Assembly: GCA_050084515.1 (NCBI GenBank)
Contig: CM114273.1
Coordinates: forward strand, 19,282,001-19,346,000
Direction: 5' to 3'
Length of the DNA stretch: 64,000 bases
Source: Blasia pusilla
Taxonomy: Eukaryota > Marchantiophyta > Marchantiopsida > Blasiales
Part shown: positions 57,520-64,000 of the stretch, piece after piece
Layout: each line of letters starts with the position of its first letter
How positions within the stretch are numbered: the first letter of the stretch is position 1
Translations under genes and position numbers: made by a program
Notes under the pieces: model-generated
Told to the model about the DNA's origin: nothing
The model's database searches: none
Seen by the model: the letters and a program-made list of their open reading frames with translations, nothing else

Positions 57520-60000
57520 GAAGGTCGTGGTTGCGCAGCAATTTGTATGGTTTGTCAATATGGGAAGCAATTCCGAAGAGAGGGTCTTATTTCTCTATAG
57601 ACTCGTGGATATTGGAATTTGGGATGCACTCTGATTCCCAAGCAAACTAACCGTCCACATTCACCTGATCTTCCCTTCTTTACTCAAACGCTGGAGCCCT
57701 TATAGTGCAGGCATGGGGACCGTGATGTCGTTCTTCCTCGCCCTCTCCTGCCTTTTTCTGCCACACTTTGTGCGGAGGCCCTCAGGAAGGGCTCGGTAGA
57801 AGTACGATAAAGTTTCTTTCACTCCACTAGCTTGTAGGTGGAGGAAGTCGTGTGAACAACATTGGGCTGAGATCGTGTAGTGGATTATCATCACCTTCTG
57901 CCATCAATGGAGAACCATTTAGATAATTACTTAGGTAGTTGAGAACATTTCTCTAACCTCTTGGTATGCAACATGGACCACGTGCACAACGTCCTCTTAG
58001 GGTGCCTACACTGCAACCCATTTTCGGGTTGGCATTGAGATTGTTGATAGAAGGGTTGGACACAAGGAAGTGCCGTCAATCTTCAAGGATCATTACCAGT
58101 TGAAATTCAATTCTTTGCAAGACCTTACTCTTCAGTTATTATCTAGGACCATGACTTAGTCTTGGATCTGCAATCAAATGCATTGGCAACTTCTGTCTCG
58201 CTAATGCATGCTCGTCATTCTTACGACATTGTGAATTCCTTGTGTCGCGCGCGTGTTTTGCAGTTCGTGCCAGATTTCTGATTCTTGTTTGAGCAATCGC
58301 TTGAGTGCACTCACCTGACGGATTCCTTATCTCTCTCTTTGATGGGTTCCGTTGACCTCCTCCGCGCTTCCTGAGACTCGAAAAACGGGTGTGGCAGCCT
58401 CAATCTTTCTTTCCGGTGTCTGGTATGTGCTTTTGTAGCCTTCTCTCAGCATTCTCAGCGTTCCTTCAGGTTTTGTCTCCTATGCAATCTCAAAATTCCT
58501 CGTTGTTGGACTAATCGTCACTTGTAATCTGAGCGGCGGGCTAATTGGCTTTCTCATCACCGTCCGAGCTTTCCGGCAAGTATACGAGACTTTGGAATGA
58601 GGTAGAGATTCCACACAGACTCAGAAAGCTCAAGGCTTACGACATATGAATGAGACCTTGGAACGAGCCAGAGAGTCGTGCGAGGTCTCTTAAGCTTATT
58701 ATGGCCGAGCTTAACATTATGGCAGAGTTTCTTAAATGTCCATTTTTTTTACTCATACTTATCCGCCCATGTGACTTTGCCCCTCTACTGAAAAGATTCT
58801 AAAGAAGCAACCCACGGTCTACACAGTGAAGAGCCATTTTTGTGGCACCAAACTAATACTCTAATAATCTTACGCACATGCATCCTCACTAGTACCCACA
58901 AACATTTACATTGTAGAAATTAATTCCTAGAAGTTGTTTTGGCATCTCTTGTCGAAGTGAGATCCACTCACAAAAGGAAAAAAGAGAGAGTGAAAGAACA
59001 CACATTTCCAACACATCATTCTAGCTAGACGGTTTTGGGTCAATTTTACGAACAATTTTGCTCCTCGTTATTTTCTTAAAGTTGTGATCTTCTCTTAACG
59101 ACATCTGTTCTAAAGTAATTTGAGGTTCTCCTCATACGGATTTGCAATATCCCGTTAGAGAGAACGAACGAAAGAGGAAAGCGAGGCGGAGAAGGGAAGA
59201 AAGGAATAAAATGTGTGGTCCCAGTTCGGCTTCCCAAGAATCCCAGGCCAACTCAACTGCAAAATCCCAGCAAAGATACGATGGATTCACTACTATTTAT
59301 TTTGTAGATACGGAGAAGCGATGCTCAAGTCAAAATATGGTACGCAATGTCATTAGTTCGGGCAAGTTAGGTTGGGTGGGGCCCCAAGTGGGAAAGCAGC
59401 GTCATTATTATTACTTCCATGATCGTTGAGGAGATGAGGCAATTTCGGGCATATTCTCTCGTCCTCGTATTTCCCGACTTTTTTACTCAGTGGCCATCAC
59501 TCACGTGTTGTGTTGTACTATGCTTTTGAGGTCACTTTGCTTTTCTCCGCGTATGGATGGATAAAATAAATAAATATTGTAATGCGGGTTATTTATTATT
59601 ATTATTAGCAGCTTTCTTTCGTGAGATCCGCCGGTATTTGATTTGCTTGCTAAAAATAAGAAAAGGCCTAACAACGGTGGTGTCCCGCGGACCATGAAGT
59701 CAATGTCGTTTTGGCAACATTGCATGAATATTTTATTATTATTCAAAGGAATGGCTGGCAATATTTGTTTACTTTATATTTTTATTAATTTTTGTTGGAA
59801 GGACTTATGTGCGCAAAATCCAGTTTTCCATGGGAGGACTATCTCTCGCGAAGGAATTTAGCATTATGCATATAACGTTAGATACTTCAAAATAAAATTA
59901 TTTTTGGTCAAATGATTCTTAATTTCATAGAATATTTCAAGAAGACCAAACTTGAATTTCTTCCTTCTTCTCATGCATTTGGAATATACCATATCTATAC
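57520..60000. other. No gene recognised
   Basis: This follows the UGDH stop codon, so the start may be its 3' flank. No further coding similarity, repeat pair or structural RNA was recognised. Confidence 0.35.
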
Positions 60001-60002
60001 TA

Positions 60003-60027
60003 TCTCTCTCTCTCTCTCTCTCTCTAC
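60003..60027. repeat. (CT)n microsatellite
   Basis: A short, clean CT run of about 25 bp. Confidence 0.95.
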
Positions 60028-60049
60028 ATTTTTTCGCCTCGCATTGGTT

Positions 60050-60539
60050 CGAGTCCACTTTAAGAGCCTCGACTCAGCACAAGATTCAAATCGTTAGGAT
60101 CAAGTGGCTACTTGAGCGCCTCGAATTCCTCAAACCTCTCAAAAAGCGCCTATTACCTGCTTTTTGATGGGTGTGGAAGATGATCCAGTTAAGCTCCACG
60201 TGCCTTTCCAATACAGGATTCAGCTTGAACGCCTCGACAAAGGCGTGCGCACCCTTCTTTCCCACTCTGTTTTAGGTGATGTCTCGGAGGATGGCCACTC
60301 TACACCACAATGGTCATTCTCAACGCACCTTGCTCTCCAATTCTGTCGCCTCTGAGATCCAAATCCAACAAGCACGACTGATTCCCACCCATCAAGGCCC
60401 CTGCACATTGCTTTCAATCCCTTCTCACCGATGTTTTTGTGCGCCAACCCCAACTTCTTCAATATTTGTAGGTTATTGGATTCTAGCGACTTCATCAACG
60501 ACTCTAATCCTTCCTCTCCGATATCATTGTTGTTGAGGT
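60050..60539 (-). pseudogene. Leucine-rich-repeat gene fragment interrupted by copy E
   Basis: The minus strand from 60539 reads NLNNNDIGEEGLESLMKSLE, then LKKLGLAHKNIGEKGLKAM. These are two ribonuclease-inhibitor-type LRR units spaced about 28-30 residues apart. A less clear EAFKLNPVLERHVEL segment follows near 60240-60190. The frame begins exactly where the copy E terminal block ends, so E is inserted in this gene; the rest should lie beyond the right edge of the window. It is a fragment with stops downstream. Confidence 0.65.
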
Positions 60540-60687
60540 TGTCGTGCGCATACATATCGCTACACAACATACATCGCTCGTCACATCTACACCACACAAC
60601 ACCGATCTTCCCCACACACGGGTCGATCCACACATGTACAAAAATAAACTCATACATATACATGGAGATCACACAACCGCCCCCTAG
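60540..60687 (-). repeat. Copy E polypurine tract and terminal block T
   Basis: On the minus strand CTAGGGGGCGG (60687-60677) is followed by a ~136-bp block that contains GATGTATGTTGTGTAGCGAT and ends ATGTATGCGCACGACA at 60540. Its first half differs from the T blocks of B, C and D, defining a third subfamily. LRR coding sequence follows directly, with no L block. Confidence 0.8.
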
Positions 60688-60724
60688 TGGCGCAGTTTGA
60701 TCCCCTAACTCCTGATAGAAAATA

Positions 60725-63700
60725 TCACATCTCTCTGACATGACCTACTACCCTATACACATCTCGGACACATCCATCGTCCCGTGGGAACCACATCAAG
60801 AGGGGGGTCAGACATGACATATGCCACCCTCTAGAACAACCATCACATACCAACATGGTGGCTGCACCCCTCGCATATCCGCACAACATACACCTCAAGC
60901 CTGCAGGTACCACTGCCAAGCTCGGATCCACCGTCCCATCTACGTTCGGAAGATGACATGGCTCACAATTGCGCACATGATCCTTCCAAACCATACCATC
61001 CCGTCCCTCCAACATGAGGGCTCCGGTCGGTAATACCTCGCGCACACGTAGGATCGTGCGCCCTGCAGTGACATCTAGCGTCATGGGTGCCGCCTGCTGT
61101 AAATACACGTAATCTCCAGGATGAAACCTCCTAATCCTCGGACGATAACCTCCTCCACGAATGGTCGCGTACCTCAATGTATCTCTATGCTGGGCAATAG
61201 CTAAGTTCTCAAAGGCCATAGGCATAACTCTATGAAAAACTTCTGCCCTCTGAGAACATGCTTGCACCCACACATCTGGATCATCAAGATCTAACACCTC
61301 CGCCATGTCACGTCGAATCGCTGCAGGTAAATCTGGCTCTCTCCCAAAGAGCAAAAAGTACGGTGAAAATGACGCCAAGGATGCCCGCCGACTAAAGCGA
61401 TAACCCATAGCCAACCATGGCAACTGTAGGTCCCACTCCCTCAACTGTCCCCGCTGCAAGCCATACTTGCGCAATCCTCTCTTCACCGTCTATACCACTC
61501 TCTCTGCCAACCCATCCGCCTCAGGATGATCCCTGGACGTGGTGCGGTGATCTATCAGCGCCTGATCACACAAGGCCTGAAACTCTCCCCTGAACTCGGT
61601 ACCCTGGTCAGTCAACACCTCCGCCGGTGCACCAAAGTGACTAAGCACACGATCTAGAAACACATAAGCTGTTCTCTCACTCGCCTTGTCTGGTAGTGCC
61701 ACCAACTCTATCCACTTGGAGAAATGCTCCACCATGACCAACATGTACCTATGATGACGCCCTGTCAATGGCAAAGGTCCCGCAAAGTCTAAACTCCACC
61801 GATAATCTAAACCCATAATCGGCAAAGGATGTAACTGCGGAGTGGGAGCATTGAAGAATGCTCGCACTCTGTCACATACTATACATCTGGCCACAAACTG
61901 TTGTATCCCAGTATGCATGCCGCGCCACCAATACTGAACCTGGAGTAAGTTGTAAGTACGCTTTACTCCAAAATGTCCCAACTCCTCATGGGCATGTCGC
62001 ACTACACGTGCTCGCTCGGAAGGATGAGGTACCACTCGTATCCTACCATCTCCCCATACCCGTAAAATGTGATTCCCCTCCCACCTGAACCTCTTGGCTC
62101 TCTGTAGGATCCGATCCCGCTCCCTAGCACTCACTGTAATCGCAATGACGCCAGTACGCAAGAACTCCACAACCTCCACGTCGTCATGGATATCACGACC
62201 ACCTGTCGCCTCCTCACTAACCTCCGGATCCAAACACTCATCATCCAATCCCACCACTGGAGTCATCACCTGTGGCTGACCTGCCATAGTCAACCAACAA
62301 AGATAGGCAGATGCATGCCAAACCGGGCACCATCTCCTCATCACTCTCTCCGTGCCATCGAGCTCCTGTGTCGTCTCTCTGACTCGGACATGGGTTACGA
62401 CTCAACCCATCCGCATCCTGGTTCAGCCGACCTGGCCTATGAACCACCTCGAACTCATACTCATGTAGTAATAGAGCCCACCTAGCAAGCTTTCCCCTAA
62501 GCTTGTCGGACTCCATCAACCACCTCAATGGCTGATGATCAGTGATAAGTGTGAAAGGGTTGCCGAACAAATAGCACCTGAAATGTGCCACGGCCCACAC
62601 TATAGCCAAGCACTCTCCCTCGTAGGAGCTGTACTTTGCCTCTGCAATGTTGTTCGATCGGCTCGCGTAAGCCACAACGAACTCCCTCTCCTCGTCATCC
62701 CTCTGAGTAAGCACTGCTCCTAGACCCAACATGCTCCAATCCGTATGTAACTGGAATGGGCGACCCCTAACCGGTCTCTGTAAAATGGGTGAGGACGTCA
62801 CCTGTCCTTGAGCTCCTTAAATGCTCGCTCCTGATCATCTCCCCACTACTACACCTGATCAAGTCTCGTCAACAAGGTCAAAGACTTTGCGATCGCACTA
62901 AAACCCTTGACATACCGTCGATAGAAGTTCGCCAGTCCAAGAAATGCTCGGACTCGACTCACATCTGTAGGGCGTGGAATCTGCGCAATAGCCTCTACCT
63001 TCCTCAGCTGAACGCCTAACCCACTCTGGTATATGGTGTGTCCCAAGTACTCAATCTGCTCCTGAAAGAATCTGCACTTGCCTCGATGTAACTTCAGTCC
63101 ATGTAACTGCAATCGCCGAAACACCTCCTCCAAGTGTCGCTCATGCTCCTCAACAGTGGAATTGAAGATAAGAATATCATCTATGTAACATCGTACAAAA
63201 TCCAAGCCAGCAAGAATCCTATCCATCACTCTCTGAAACTCCGCATGCGCGTTCTTCAACCCAAATGGTAAGAACCGCCACTGATAGAAGCAATCTCTCC
63301 CGAACCGATCTATCCCCCAGAATGTTGTCTTCTCCCTGTCCTCCAACCTGATAGGAAGCTGATGATAGCCAGCACGGAGATCTAAAGTACTGAAGATCTT
63401 TGCATGCCCTACCGCATCAAAGATCTCCTTAGGAGTAGGCATGGCATACCGATCTGACCTCGTCTGTCAGTTGATAGGACGGTAATCTCCACACATCCGC
63501 CTATCCGTCCAATTGCCATACATATCCTTGTTTGCCGGCATGACTGTGACAGATGCATACTCCCCATGTGATAACTCCACAAGTCCTGCCTCCAACAAGT
63601 CCTGACTCCTGCTCTGAATCAAGGCTCGCTCCATATCAGAATACCTGTAGGGTTGACAAAAGATCGGCGTATCACTAGCCAACTCAATCCGTATCCCGAG

Positions 63701-64000
63701 ACCCTTCAGCGTACCCAAGTCTCTCATACTGAAGGCAAAACAACTGACATGCCCTCTCGAGAAACCTATGAACTCGCGTCGCTCTCCTCCTATCAACTTG
63801 AGACCTATCACAGGCTCCCAAGTCTCCATCGTGACCTCACTCGGAGAGGACGCAACCTCCGGCTTTGGTTGCTATGTAGCAACCCTAGCCACCTCCGCAA
63901 CAGCCACTCCACTCTAACCTCCTACACCATGCTCCACATCCAAAAAATGAACATGTGCTACTCTAGCCGCCTTCGCACTCTCTACTCGAACGACGTCCCA
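60725..64000 (-). pseudogene. Gypsy copy E: RT-RNase H-integrase-PHD, extends past the window
   Basis: This copy enters at 64000 and reads leftwards. The linker METWEPVIGLKLIGGERREF starts at 63829. RT is at 63442-62850 with CYIDDILIF, RNase H at 62801-62400 with LHTDWSMLGLGAVL, and the HHCC segment at about 62010-61850 (HAHEELGHFG... CIVC). The integrase core keeps all three acidic residues (SLDFAGPLP, VLTDQGTEF, HPEADGLAERVV). The PHD is at about 60905-60780 (CMLC, CDGC, GWHMSC), where a one-base loss shifts the last CPRC. A TAG at the VV*TVKRGL position (near 61488) replaces CAG, and TAG-TAG plus a shift lie near 62830. It is the best-preserved pol of the family here; gag and the methyltransferase region would lie beyond 64000. 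Confidence 0.93.

Overview
This window looks like nuclear DNA of a land plant or close streptophyte relative with a large, repeat-rich, methylated genome. The evidence is one intron-rich plant-type gene with a 3.7-kb first intron, plus Ty3/gypsy, Ty1/copia, Helitron, hAT-like, SINE and MITE remains. Many element stop codons look like C-to-T decay at CG and CHG sites. The species cannot be fixed from sequence alone; a non-flowering plant is a weak guess from the repeat and kinase/LRR relic types.

Layout. 1-800: no gene seen. 815-4526: Ty1/copia relic and partial 3' LTR. 4527-7839: truncated Ty3/gypsy copy B with its tail repeats. 7840-8885: pieces of other repeats. 8883-12361: truncated gypsy copy C with its tail repeats. 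12362-15735: inverted and nested repeat fragments and a probable LTR. 15736-16255: primer-binding site and gag start of another LTR element. 16418-17690: hAT/ZNF862-like transposase relic. 18260-19700: AT-rich repeat and a 642-bp solo terminal repeat. 19700-23900: little recognisable. 23899-30276: the one apparently intact host gene, a CCHC-zinc-knuckle plus KH-domain RNA-binding protein in four exons. 30280-37600: MITEs, tandem and inverted repeats. 38040-40175 (minus): Helitron Rep/helicase relic with introns. 40934-42030: dispersed repeat. 42020-44575: about 14 units of a ~180-bp satellite. 44590-46355: protein-kinase relic and an orphan gypsy PHD fragment. 47295-57519: a UDP-glucose dehydrogenase pseudogene split by the 9.8-kb gypsy element D. 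57520-60000: nothing recognised. 60000-64000: an LRR gene fragment invaded by gypsy copy E (minus), which runs off the window.

The main discovery candidate is the gypsy family seen as B, C, D, E and an orphan fragment. Copy D encodes, in one original frame, gag with two zinc knuckles, a retropepsin, a cytosine-5 DNA methyltransferase with motifs I, IV, VI, VIII, IX and X in canonical order, then RT, RNase H, an HHCC/DDE integrase and a C-terminal PHD finger. An element carrying both a DNA-methylation writer and a histone-reader-like finger would be unusual.

Its ends are also unusual. D is bounded by a ~518-bp left block (call it L) and a different ~127-bp right block (call it T) instead of matching LTRs. 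The 5-bp duplication atctt flanks it, and the UGDH reading frame resumes exactly beyond it. Copies B and C end body-T-L-T, and solo L-T units occur. Together this looks like a split-direct-repeat organisation (A1-body-B1-A2-B2), known from tyrosine-recombinase retroelements, here attached to a DDE-integrase gypsy element.
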